Below, one piece after another: positions 23,738-34,484 of a stretch of DNA of 64,000 nucleotides. The first letter of the stretch is position 1; each line of letters begins with the position of its first letter. Location of the stretch: positions 1,800,501 through 1,864,500 of the forward strand of contig CM076148.1 in assembly GCA_038025085.1 (NCBI GenBank), read 5' to 3'. The position numbers and the translations under genes are program-made. The stretch comes from Tetragonia tetragonoides. Lineage: Eukaryota; Streptophyta; Magnoliopsida; Caryophyllales; Aizoaceae. The notes below the pieces were generated by a model. That model had not been told where the DNA came from and made no database searches. It saw only the letters and a program-made list of their open reading frames with translations.

Positions 23738-25076
23738 GGGCCTGTTTGGTTGGACCAAATGTAATGGAATGGAATCAGTGAATTCATTTCTAGTGTTTGG
23801 TACGCGTATTTTGGGCAAGGAACTCAAATCCCTCAGGATTCAAAACCCCTCCAATTTAACACCACTTGAAACTCCCCAATTTTGAGTGGAATCTAATTGA
23901 TACCTCTCATATCATTTAGAAAACAAATGAAAATAAATGTGAAAAATACAAAATCAAAACCAAACCAAATTTAAAAAAAATAATTCTTATTTACTTTCTT
24001 TCTCAAAAAAAAAAGTGTACTTTCTCTCTCCTCACAGCTCCACCCCAACTGAGCTCCACCGCACCGTCACCGTAGCTTCCCCTCCGGCCACCACAACCAC
24101 CTCACGTACCCACCCTTTAACCACCACCGAAATCGCCTGGACCGGCGACTTCTCACCACAGCCCGCCTTAAACTTTCTTCAGCCACAACCACCTCTCTTC
24201 CACAACTCAGATCGAGCCCATATCACCACCCCACTACCTCCACCACCACCACTACCTCCACCTCTTCCACCCCACTGTAGAACGAGTCGCCGTCGAAGCC
24301 CAAATCACCACCCCACTACCTCCAACCGTCCCACCTCCTCGACCCCATTCCGCTAACCCAAATCGCTGTTGAAATCTTCACAAGTCGCAAAAACGGAAGA
24401 GAATTAGCAATACAAAAAAAAAAAAAAAACTTCGAATTCTCACCGATACAGAAACCCAGGCAGATGAAACGCAACATTTGGTGTCAAATATAGACAAAAT
24501 AAACACATATTAGAGATGGAAAAGTATCAAATAGCAAATAACTGAACTAAAATTGAAAGTAATTGATGTTTCTTACAGTAATTGAAGGCTGATTAAAGCA
24601 GATTTAGAGTTTTAAAGATGAGAGAGAGGTTTTTTGGCCAAGTCTTCGCCAAAATCGCGAAGGGAGGGAGTCAAGAGAAATCAGAATAGCGATACCGATC
24701 AACTGGTGGCAGATGATGACGCCGACCCAGCAAGCCCAACACCATGAACACCCACCCATCGAGATTGACGGCAAGGACTACGGTGATCTGGGTAGTCGGA
24801 GTCATATGGAATGGTGGTGGTGGTGGTGAGGGTGGGGAGGGGTGGGGGAGGAGAGAGAAATTGGTTGGATGATATTTTTTTTATTATATTGAAATTCTAT
24901 TTTCAAAGAAATAAAAAGAATATTTTCCAACAAAATAAATTAAATGATAATTTTTATTTAATTCCATACCTTCACACAACCAAACAACTTATAACAGGTA
25001 TGGAGTCCCCATTCCATATCCAAAGGTTTCAAGTTCCATACCCAATCCATTCCACTTATGTGAACTAAACGACCCC
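23738..25076. mobile_element. Long Tourist-like (PIF/Harbinger) non-autonomous element
   Basis: A 1.34-kb element starting GGGCCTGTTTGGTTGGACCA and ending CTAAACGACCCC, with TAA on both sides (23735-23737 and 25077-25079). Related GGAATGG-rich inverted segments lie just inside both ends. The interior has a GC-rich CCA/CCT (proline-like) tract at 24040-24350 and a GGT/GGGA-rich tract at 24800-24860. No transposase was seen. Confidence 0.75.
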
Positions 25077-25102
25077 TAAACAACTTTTGGTATATATATA
25101 CA

Positions 25103-25133
25103 CTAGTTGTTGGTCCGCGTGCTATGCACGCGG
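25103..25133 (-). mobile_element. Helitron-like 3' terminus, minus strand
   Basis: Read on the minus strand: an 8-bp GC hairpin CCGCGTGC-ATA-GCACGCGG, an 8-nt spacer, then CTAG followed by T. This is the 3' end layout of plant Helitrons (hairpin then CTRR, insertion before T). The element body would lie at higher coordinates, where two broken gene fragments in the same orientation are found. The 5' end (TC) was not located. Confidence 0.55.
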
Positions 25134-25417
25134 CCCCCCAAGTGGATTAAGCATTTTGGTGAGAGAGAAAGAGAAAAACATAGGAACAACACAATAGAGG
25201 ATCCAAACACACATTGTACCATTTCGTCCCAGACCACTGGGAGTATGTTCTTTTTTTTTTTTTTCATCTGGTCCAGGATATATAAGAATAATACACCAGC
25301 AAGACCTTAAAAGTTGAAATCCTTGAATGCTGTATATATTGGTAAAACATTTATTTAAAGCCATCAGGTCCTGAACTCTTGATCAAACATTACATCTTTG
25401 TGAAAATAAGTAAATAA

Positions 25418-25753
25418 TCAGAATGGCGTAGAGCTGTCATATGGAACATCAAAGGACCTGACTATCTCTTTAGTCTCAAGTCTAAACCTCTCAATACTCT
25501 CATCCTCTCTCCATTGCCCTTCTATCTACTCTGCTACTTTAGCTTCCACCAAAAGCCGATAACCTTCATTCTTCGTCTCTAAAATTTAAAAAAAAAATAT
25601 TAAAAAATAAGGCCATTTCGAATGAATGAATGAATAACAACGAGTAGTATTATTACTTAGAAATATTTCAAAATTGAGTGAGAAAAAAGAAGTTTACTTG
25701 GATTATCTTTTTGCTCCCTCAAGCATCTGAAGGCCGTCATATCCCACCGCCTC
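25418..25753 (-). pseudogene. Two-exon relic of an unidentified gene with an in-frame stop
   Basis: Two minus-strand exons join in phase. Exon 25698-25753 follows TATAG, reads RRWDMTAFRCLREQKDNP and ends CCAA|GTAAAC. Exon 25418-25578 follows TTTTAG, restores AAG and reads TKNEGYRLLVEAKVAE, then a TAG stop, then IEGQWREDESIERFRLETK to a final VPYDSSTPF and TGA. The clean splice phases with one internal stop point to a recently broken fragment of a real gene. I do not recognise the family. Confidence 0.5.
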
Positions 25754-26097
25754 CTATACAATCCTGGATGGCTTGAAAGAAGAGCTACTAAACAGAAATA
25801 CTACATATATGTTAATAAAAGTTCCTACTTTCCAAAAATTAATTGAAAAGAGATGGATCACACACAAGAATGGTTTCGATTCTCTGAAGACTGAACAATC
25901 AATGCGGCCACGGCCACCAGGGAAATAAAAGTCATCATTTCTCATCTCCATTCAGTACATTGCCATCTTCTGGTGTCCAAATTTAACCAACTCGAAAGGA
26001 TATATAAATCGACATGGAGTGTTACATTGAGAAAATACCAATTACTAATTTGTTCAGAAATATGTGGAAGATGACGAGATGAAACACAAGAGCTTTG

Positions 26098-26180
26098 CGT
26101 GGATAGCGCAGTGGCACTATCTCCTACTTGTCCCCACGACCTGGGATCGAGTCTTATGCCACAAAAAGGGTGACTTAACT
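26098..26180 (+). mobile_element. Possible tRNA-derived SINE head
   Basis: TAGCGCAGTGG (26104-26114) resembles an RNA polymerase III A box and GGGATCGAGTCT (26143-26154) a B box, spaced as in tRNAs. No clover-leaf tRNA or poly-A end was found, so a diverged SINE is the best guess. Confidence 0.3.
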
Positions 26181-26615
26181 GCACATCGCTCCCATACAAA
26201 ATTACAAAGTAAATTACATACCCTCATGGCATCACCAACATCAACAACAACAATTTTCGGTGTTTCCCGTCCACACACATTTATTATTTTTCAGGGAATT
26301 GACAGCATCAAATGGATGTCTTAAAATATCTGTAAACCTAAAAATGATGAACTGTGAATAGAAGATATGCTAAATAGTACTGTATTACTTATAATGGCTC
26401 ATACGAAAGAATGGAAAAGCAAGTCTGTTGCATGGGAAATGTCTTTTTCACTTCTTACATCTAATCTGGAGGGGCGGGGGGAGTAGGGACTTTGGATGCA
26501 GGGGCGGGGTGGGTGTGGATAGTAACCCAGTTGCTGAATACTTGAAAGTAGCTGCACTAAGTTTGACTACTGAAAACTTCCTAGGAACTATATTTCGGAA
26601 AGACGTAAAGCTTAC

Positions 26616-27270
26616 CTCTACTTTAGGCTCACCTACAGCATCTGAGAATTTGACGATATTGGACACCCGTGGATCATCTGTTTGTAGGTATACCTCTTGA
26701 AATACACTGAATAAATCAACTCCTACAAATGTTCTCCGTAATCGAAGCACCTAATATGGTATTAGTACAGTACATTGTTAATCACTTTATGCAGGAAATA
26801 CACTGGTGTGCAAAATCAGAGAGGGTAAGTGATTGAGGAATCATCTAACATTAACAAGAACATTCATTGTGGTGAAGACATCTAAGCACTCAATCACTCT
26901 CCTCCCATGAAAGTTTTGCTCATTCTCAAGAAAAGCTTAGGGAGGTACACAAAAACCAAAATGAGAAAGTTGACAAAACATTAATAGTAAAATTTAGTAA
27001 CAAGTGCGTCTCTCTTTTCTTCGTAACAATTGTCTAAAACAGAAGAAATGAGTTCAGGATGGCCACTCAGGGAGTTATAAAGATAATCTCATGCCGCACC
27101 CAATTATTATGCATGTATGCAGAATAAGGAGTTGCAGAAGCAGAACTGTGAATCTAAGCCCATATAGATGTCACAGAGCTAAATATTGAAACAAACCTGA
27201 ATTGGAGAAGCTGTCCCAGGCTTGTGGTGAACATTAACCGCCACCGACCTTCAATCAAATTAGAATTTGT
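26616..27270 (-). pseudogene. Fibrillin / plastid-lipid-associated protein (PAP12-like) fragment, frameshifted
   Basis: Exon 27197-27270 sits between TTCAG and GTTTG and reads TNSNLIEGRWRLMFTT; the family then has R-P-G-T-A-S-P-I-Q, but one base is missing after ACCACAAG so the frame shifts, although the remaining bases still spell that peptide in the next frame. Exon 26616-26750 sits between ATTAG and GTAAGC and reads RTFVGVDLFSVFQEVYLQTD then PRVSNIVKFSDAVGEPKVE, the conserved fibrillin core. No upstream transit-peptide exon or downstream C-terminal exon was found. In intact form this family acts in plastid plastoglobules and membranes. It is a broken two-exon fragment with its intron kept. 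Confidence 0.75.
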
Positions 27271-29812
27271 CTGAACAAATCAACAGGCAAATGAGTCAGA
27301 GACTCATAATTGTTGTACAAAACAAGTACAACCGAACAAAATGAAAGGCCTAGGCTACCAAACAGCAGCTACCAAAACGATCAAACAAGGGTGCGAAAAT
27401 TCGCTGCATGACAAGCAACAGTGACGAACTCAACTCCTATCGAAAAGGATATACAGCATTTGTGCAAACTAATCGCATATACTATATTGATTCTCTTCTT
27501 CTACAATGGAACAGTTGGCATAAGTCCTCCATATTAACCAAATGAATAGAATGAGCCCCACAAGCCATTTAAACCATGGAAAAGTACCTTATTCGGATTT
27601 TTCATTCCAATTGAAAGTACTCGTATCTGACACTCACACACTTGGATATAAAATGACATTTATAACCATAACTGGTTAGAAATCATTAAATATAGTCAGA
27701 AGACTCAGAACCTTATGGAATAACAAAAAAAGTAATCCAAGTTCAAGTACCCAGAAAATCCATAAATCTTAAAGAAAAAAAGAAAGCAACAACTTATGAC
27801 AAGGTGAGAAGCAACATATATGATATATGTAAACAACAGCTTCAATTTTCTCATGGACTTCATAATTCAGAAATATATGATCCTGGTTCCTAAAGCATAA
27901 AGAACATCAATAAGGGAGTCCAGCTATACTGAAATTTCAGCAACTCAGAACCTTAAATTTGTCTAATTTGATTTTTCTTTCTTTGCCTTCTCTAAGTTGG
28001 TCCTTGTTGGTTGATGAATTACAAGAAAAAGGAAAAAGAAAATAGCAAATTAAACGGGGACTGTTCATTTGAACAGTACATTGTGTTATTCGCTTTTATA
28101 GAAGGGTAGTAGATACATGTGATCAATCATCAATATATCATGCTGTATAATCTCAATCAAACTCATTCCTTAATACTCATTAGTTAATTATGGATAAATG
28201 AAGCAAAAAACGTGGATCAAAAAGTGGTCCTTCCACATCCTATTTCTTGTCAAATCCACCTTCAAATCTTCAATATCTTCTATTTCAAGATTTTCCCATT
28301 AATCTTTTAATTAAGTAACGTTTTTTAATTATAATTAACGAAATCTATAATGGTAACTAGAGTTGTGTACTTTGTATCAAAATACTAAATGATTAAGATT
28401 AACGATTATTTAATTAACACAAAAACTTCTATAAGAAGATTTTTTTATAACTTTTGGTAGGACGGGGGTCACTTTTCAATGAATTCATGGTCACTGCTCA
28501 CCATAAGTGACTCCAAATTTTTCTGAGTTAGTATCACACCATCAGACTTGCGGATAGATTTAGCAATAATTAATTAAAGATAATATAATATTATCGATTA
28601 ACTAGTTTATATATATAAACAATAATCTGATTTAATTATAATTTATATTCACCAATTCGACAATAAATAATAATAAAAAGATGAAATATTCAGGCGAGAT
28701 TGGATTGTCTCAAACATTAGAGGCTCAACCTCCAAGCTATAGTTTTCTTTGTAGCTGCAGCAGCAGCAGCAACAACAACAACAAGATGGTTATCCTTTAC
28801 GTAATACTACTTCGTAGTAGTAGTATTAGTAGTATATTCCCACCTCAATTATTAGAAGAGCCACTTGATTAGCAAGTGAGATTATCCAAGTTGAACAAAT
28901 TTGTTTAACTACAAAAACTCGCATGATGCGGTTTTAAGGTGAGACACCCTCTAACGAGCATAACGTCATATTTGACTATAAAGGAAGTTTCACCTTAATT
29001 GAGACGGCCTCATATGAGACCATTTGTTGTTTAACACCCATCACTCTGGCTTAGTGCGAGACAATAACAAATACTTACTCATCAATCACAAGGACTGAAA
29101 AGAATTGAATTTTATTTTAACTTTTTTGCATAGAAATAAATTAAATTTTTTTTTTAAGATCAAATGTATTTAATAGCTCGTAAATTATAGGAGTATTCAC
29201 TAGGCAAGCCAACCTATCTCAGTCTATTAGATGGACTAATGAACTCAATGACTAGTGGGTTATGAGAATACTGGAACATTTACCACCTGTGCGCCCACCA
29301 CATTCTCGAATTGAATTATTTAAGCTAGTGATACTCTAATTATTTGGTGCTCGAATCCCCCATGTTAAAAACAGCCAATAAATGGGATCTGTCTCCCTTT
29401 TCCATGTAGTAGTCATGAAGTTGTTTCCACTAGACGCGGTTGACTCTCCATATCATGATAAGGGGAGAAGGATGGAGTTTAATTGCAGATTGGAATAATT
29501 ATGGTGTACGGATGGGTGCACGATATTGAGATACAAGAGGTAGAGTGAGGATCCAAAGCTTTGATTGATTGGCCACAATTATAATTATTATGAACTCATT
29601 GGACCACATGGCAGAATTATAGCCTCTTTGTTGGACTTCAAGATGCTTTGATCATAATAAAAGTCAAACAAGGTGGAGAAACAAAACAATTTCGATACTA
29701 TTATTAAGTCCAATTTGCGTCAAACAAAGAACATAACAATCAACTATGAACCGAAAACCAGCTACATATATTTTAGAGAGAGGCTATAGGAAGAGAAAAA
29801 GGTTAATACTTA
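27271..29812. other. Intergenic AT-rich region
   Basis: No supported gene. It contains the dispersed repeat at 28440-28550, a short CAG/CAA run near 28755-28785, and a GAGACGGCCTCATATGAGACC-type near-palindrome around 29000-29023 seen in many plant repeats. The rest is unassigned. Confidence 0.4.
28440..28550 (-). repeat. Dispersed repeat, inverted copy of 12535-12680
   Basis: The reverse complement reads GTCACTTATGGTGAGCAGTG and TTCATTGAAAAGTGACCCCC, matching the copy in the HSP70-16 intron. Boundaries are approximate and the family is unidentified. Confidence 0.55.
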
Positions 29813-30049
29813 GCCGTGTTGTTTTCGTTGTTTCTATATTGTATTCCATTTTGTTCTATATCGCACCGCAGTTTTCGTTCTATTCTGCACCGGATCGTAA
29901 TTTCCATTCCGTTCCGTACCATATAAGCTATATTTATTATTCCATTCCGTTCGGCGTTGTAATTTTCGTTACATTTCTCACCGCGCTGTAATTTCCGTTC
30001 CGTTCCGTTCCTCACCGTCCCGCATCATTCTGTTGACGAGAACAGAGTC
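29813..30049. mobile_element. Tourist-like MITE (TTA target site)
   Basis: A 237-bp element with ends GCCGTGTTGTTTTCGTTG and (reverse complement) GACTCTGTTCTCGTCAAC, flanked by TTA at 29810-29812 and 30050-30052. The interior is rich in CCGTTCCGTTCC. It belongs with the element at 31042-31779. Confidence 0.75.
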
Positions 30050-30570
30050 TTAGTAGTAGTAAGGAAAGGAATAGTTGTCCATAGGAACGTACTATACCAT
30101 CAGCAAATATTGTTTTGATAACGAGATCAGGTTGCCTGTCACAAAAACTCATATAAAGTAGGCTCAATATAAGGCGGTTCAAACGAGTTTATGTTGACGT
30201 GACATTTTATCAAGTTGCATTTAGCCAGCAGTGATATGTCGTTTGTTATCTTATATATTACTGGTAAATTTTTAGTGACATTTAATAGCTAAATACGAGT
30301 AATTAGCAGTTACACATGGTATTCATTTGACTCATTATATCTTATTACGTATTCAGAGGCGAATTTTAATAGAGGCGGATTCTCATATTTTTCTTTCTAA
30401 TTAGAAATAAATTTCCGTTAAATCTTATTTGGACTTATCTTATATTTACTTTATTTATTATACTTCTATAACCTCCTTTGAGTAATCATGTATGTCAATT
30501 CATTTTTTAGTGAATTTTATCTATTTAGGTAGGTAGGAAGGATCATTTTCTCAGATCATTTTCTCAAATC

Positions 30571-30900
30571 AATATATATATGTATAATTGAGTTCTCACT
30601 AAGATGGCATTAAATAGATAATAAATAGTCATAAATGCATGAGTGGTTAAAAAGAAATCAAAAATACTTTTATTTTATTTTAATACAAAAGTATTATATT
30701 TATTATCCTAAAAAAATATATTATTTATTCACTAAAATTGTAATTTGTTTGTTAAATGCGTTAAAAAGATTATTATTGTTTCTTTCTACTCCTATTACTC
30801 AACTTTATATATTGATATGATTAAAAAAAATTGTTATATTAATTCTAATAACATCGGATGATGAACAAGAACCTGTGCATCGCACGGGCACGAAATCTAG
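30571..30900 (+). mobile_element. Short non-autonomous Helitron-like element
   Basis: The right end has hairpin CCTGTGC-ATC-GCACGGG (30872-30888) followed by an 8-nt spacer and CTAG then T, the layout of a Helitron 3' end. The left end is uncertain; a TC start near TCTCAAATCAATATATAT is a guess. No RepHel gene is present. Confidence 0.5.
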
Positions 30901-31041
30901 TATGTCATATTTTAGGGTCCAATATAGTACTTTTAATGGGCAAACATTAAGAATGAATTATGCAAACGGTTGCAAAATACCTCCACAAATAGTTGGTGAG
31001 TAGGAAACCTTACTTAAATCCTTGCCACTAGACTATATTTA

Positions 31042-31779
31042 GGCACTGTTCTTTTCGTCGTTTCCATGCTGCATTTTAGGAATGGTAATGGGGTGGGGCG
31101 GTAGTAGATATAGGTAGATCCATCCTCCTACCCACCTGGGTATTTTGATTCCGCCACCCGCCCCATCCCCGCCATGGGTTGGAGATCCCAAATCCACCTC
31201 CACCCCACTTACTCGGCGTGTATCCACCTCCACTCCATTTATCGGGAGGGTATCCATATCCGCTTTATACTCGTCCGAAAACAAACGAAGCCCACATTTA
31301 AATCTACCTCAAATTCACCCTAAGATAATTTGCATTTTGAGCTTTTTGATAAGCAATAGAAGTAGACAATTTTTTATATATTTGGTAAAATAAGGTTTTA
31401 TATATTTATATTTTATAATTTTTATTTTTATGTGGGTATGAGGTGGGGCAGATGAGTATGAGGCGAGGCGGGGCTCCGACAGGTATCCACCGGGGGAAGA
31501 AGGTAAACCACCTCCGCCCCATCCCCGCGATTGCTTTATCAAAACCATCCCCGCCTCATCCCCACCTAGCGCTCCCCTATCCCCGCCCCAACTGGAACGG
31601 ATGCGGAGCGATACCCACCTGTACCCGCTCCACTGCCATCCCTACTGCATTCCGTTCCGCGTTGTTCTGTTCCGCATTCTGTACTTCATTTTATCTCACA
31701 TTTTTTTGAATTATCCACGCTGTACAGTTCCGTTCCGTTCCTCACTATCCCGCACTATTCCGTTAAAGAGAAGAGGGTC
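31042..31779. mobile_element. Tourist-like MITE interrupted by an hAT element
   Basis: Outer ends GGCACTGTTCTTTTCGTCG and (reverse complement) GACCCTCTTCTCTTTAACGG are flanked by TTA at 31039-31041 and 31780-31782. Removing the nested hAT element (31077-31644 plus one 8-bp duplication) leaves about 160 bp related to 29813-30049. Confidence 0.7.
31077..31644. mobile_element. hAT-type non-autonomous element nested in a Tourist MITE
   Basis: Ends TAGGAATGGTAATGG and CCACTGCCATCCCTA are inverted copies of a TAGGRATGGYARTGG terminus. Flanks CTGCATTT (31069-31076) and CTGCATTC (31645-31652) are an 8-bp target duplication with one change, as expected for hAT. A second copy of the family lies at 40015-40820. 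Confidence 0.8.
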
Positions 31780-32099
31780 TTAGTACCTATTTGCCCTTAG
31801 ATCAGTTAGGCCATATTATTTCATCTGATAGACTGACACGCTTAATTAGTCATATGCAACTATGCAAGTCAGAAATAAGTAAGGTAGTAATTTGGTATGA
31901 GCCCTCACGCAATTCCATAAACGTTAAATTTGGGGCAAGAAAAGTAGGTTTATGCAGGGTTTGAAGCCTTGAACAGGGGAGATGCACCAAAGCAAACTAT
32001 TTGATGACCAACACTTATAACTGCCTCACACTTGCAGTCAATTTAGGAAAGAATCTTGCAAGATTCCATTTATAGAATTTTGTTACTTCAACATATGGT

Positions 32100-32222
32100 A
32101 TACGTTGTCCGATTGGTGGTACCTCTTCTACCTTCTACCTACGAACCGTGAGTTCGATTCTTATATCATACCCACAATTTGACATATCCCCGCAATGTGG
32201 GTACTCTGACCCAAAAAACAAA
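32100..32222 (+). mobile_element. Possible SINE
   Basis: GTGAGTTCGATTCTTA resembles a B box, and the segment ends in an A-rich run after ACTCTGACCC. The A box region is degenerate, so the call is tentative. Confidence 0.3.
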
Positions 32223-32674
32223 ATGTTATATGTGGCTGAGGAAACGAAAAAACAAATGGTATTCAAGCCAATAGTTGGATTTTAGGCAAAACCAGAGTTG
32301 TGCCTTAGGCACATATGTAATTATATGAACAAAACTTTACCACACTTCAAAATTCAAAGCTACGCATTTCATCTTTCAGCAGTCACGAAAAAAAGGAGCA
32401 GTATATATAAGTAATTTGTCGGGTACTAAACAAGTAATTTCTCTAACAAATATTTTGATTTTCCTTTTCCATATGTAACTTTCCTCAACATTGAAAGCTA
32501 GAAAAGAGAAAGAAAAACAAGAAAACAAAAAGGAAAGGGGAAGAAAAAAAGAGTAGTGAAAGATCAAACTTGAGTATTTGCTTCACAAATTGAAAGAGCT
32601 CAATACTTCCACATATATAATATATTTGAACAAAATTAGAAAGAGTATGAAACGTTACATCCAATTCTCAAATC

Positions 32675-33100
32675 TCAAGTAGTGAAAAATGGCTGTGGAA
32701 GACGGCCAATGGCGGTATCGCCACCGGAACAACCCCTTCGGCCATTATTGAACAAGCGCTTCAAGTTCTTAAGTTGACCCATAACATGTTTACAAACACC
32801 AAGTTTGGTCTTAGACATCTCAGACAACATTGTCTTTCTTAACCTCATCAATCTTTTACCAATTCTCACCTTCAATTTACAAATCCTTAACTTTAACCAT
32901 GAATTAGACCTACTTGATAATGATGATGATGAAGATGAAGAACAAGATGATGATCTCCTCACCATAGTAACTTGATCAGCTTGTTTCATTGTTTTGTAGA
33001 TCAAAAATTGTGCCTCCCTTCTTTTTTTCTCTTCTGGGTCTTCTTTCTCCATTTTCATGTAACCATAACTCATGTTTTCTCTCTTAATAAACATGGCCAT
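32675..33100 (-). CDS. Small uncharacterised plant protein, 141 aa
   Basis: A single-exon gene starting ATG GCC ATG at 33100, preceded by an A-rich leader that gives a good plant start context, with a TATA box about 120 bp upstream. The protein is basic. It has a charged N-terminal part with EAQFLIYKTMKQADQVTMVR, a Ser-rich run (about residues 49-65) and an Arg/Lys-rich C-terminal part LKLRICKLKVRIGKRLMRLR followed by VMGQLKNLKRLF. This pattern recalls short plant-specific proteins of unknown function, but I cannot name a family. No signal peptide or membrane segment is evident. The promoter, start context and stop all look functional. Confidence 0.72.
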   Translation of the reverse strand: MAMFIKRENMSYGYMKMEKEDPEEKKRREAQFLIYKTMKQADQVTMVRRSSSCSSSSSSSLSSRSNSWLKLRICKLKVRIGKRLMRLRKTMLSEMSKTKLGVCKHVMGQLKNLKRLFNNGRRGCSGGDTAIGRLPQPFFTT

Positions 33101-33218
33101 TTTTTTCTTGTTTATGGAGAAAAAAATGTACCAATCAAAAAGTTGGAGAGAAGAAAAATGAAGAGAAATTAGAGTAATATTAGGTGAGAGATGAAATGAG
33201 CGTGGGAGGAGTTAGGAG

Positions 33219-33226
33219 TATATATA
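33219..33226 (-). promoter_or_regulatory. TATA box for the 141-aa protein gene
   Basis: TATATATA on the minus strand, 119 bp upstream of the start codon at 33100. The distance fits a transcription start near 33190 and a leader of about 90 nt. Confidence 0.5.
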
Positions 33227-33863
33227 GGTGAAGAAATAGTGTGAGGGTAGTCAAAGAATTCATCAACCAAAGGGTGACGAAGCGTACCATGTGCAGTTTA
33301 TTATAAGCCACCACTAAATAATTCAGAGCTGTCATTTTTTGTTTAAAAAATAAAATGCCCCACCATTATGCTCATTGGTCAGAACTACAAGTAAGAGTTT
33401 GTATGCGTTTACTATAACACCCTGGGCGAAAGCTAATCCGGTTCGCACCGGATCGACATATAAAAGGGTAAAATGTTCTTATAAATAGTTTTTTTAGTGA
33501 ATTGCTAAATACCGCCCCTTTTACTAGCTACCGCCCCCCCAATTTCCAATTTTACCCTCACCCCTCTTCCTCACTCACTCTCACTCATTCTCTCTTCCTC
33601 ACTCACTCTCACTCATCCTCTCTTCCTCACTCATCCTCACCACCACACCATCACACCGGCAACCACCACCACCACCACCACCACCATGTCAAGTGCTAGC
33701 AGCAGCGGCGGCAGAGGTTTCGACGGCGAGGGAGGCGGCGACCGACGGCGCGGGGGGTAACTTTTCGAATTTTTTTTTTTTTTTGTTTGAATTGAATTTT
33801 TTTTGCCTTGAATTGAATATTTTTTGCCTTGAATTGAATCGTGAAGTTATGAATTGAAGTTGT

Positions 33864-33899
<36 letters not shown>

Positions 33900-33919
33900 G
33901 TCGATCGTCTGCCGATCTC

Positions 33920-34169
33920 GACTCACCCAAGGGTGAGTCGTCTGCCGATCTCGACTCGCCCAAGGGTGGTCGCCGGTCGCAGACGACTCACCCTTGGGGT
34001 GAGTCGAGATCGGCCGACGACTCACCTTGGGTGAGTCGCCGGTCTCAGACGACTCACCCAAGGGTGAGTCGCCGGTCTCAGACGACTCACCCAAGGGTGA
34101 GTCGCCGGTCTCAGACGACTCACCCAAGGGTGAGTCGAGATCGGCCGACGACTCACCCTTGGGTGAGTC
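33920..34169. repeat. Left palindrome array, 33-bp period, eight units
   Basis: The 20-bp palindrome GACTCACCCAAGGGTGAGTC or a close variant starts at 33920, 33953, 33985, 34018, 34051, 34084, 34117 and 34150, a spacing of 32-33 bp. The 13-bp spacers are of the type GCCGGTCTCAGAC or GAGATCGGCCGAC. It lies in the left terminal inverted repeat. Confidence 0.95.
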
Positions 34170-34199
34170 GTCTGAGACCAGACGACCGACACAAAAAAA

Positions 34200-34253
34200 A
34201 AATTATTATTTATTATTATTATTATTATTATTTATTATTATTATTATTATTTA

Positions 34254-34291
<38 letters not shown>

Positions 34292-34300
34292 TATTGTTTA

Positions 34301-34335
<35 letters not shown>

Positions 34336-34364
34336 TATTGTTATTATTATTATTATTATTTATC

Positions 34365-34454
<90 letters not shown>

Positions 34455-34455
34455 G
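34200..34455. repeat. TTA/ATT microsatellite, left side of the MULE
   Basis: About 255 bp of ATT repeats with a few TTTATT and GTT interruptions, directly inside the palindrome array. Long Leu/Ile/Tyr open frames across it are artefacts of the repeat. Confidence 0.95.
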
Positions 34456-34484
34456 ATTATTGTTTAATTAATTAAAAATGTGAA

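Noticed and set aside
33920..34169. Regularly spaced palindromic repeats resembling a CRISPR array
   Set aside because: Plant nuclear transposon context, spacers that repeat one another, and a mirrored array at the other end of the element; it is transposon terminal sequence.
33854..34475. Several long plus-strand open frames rich in Leu, Ile and Tyr
   Set aside because: They are translations of the palindrome array and the TTA microsatellite, which contain no stops in those frames.
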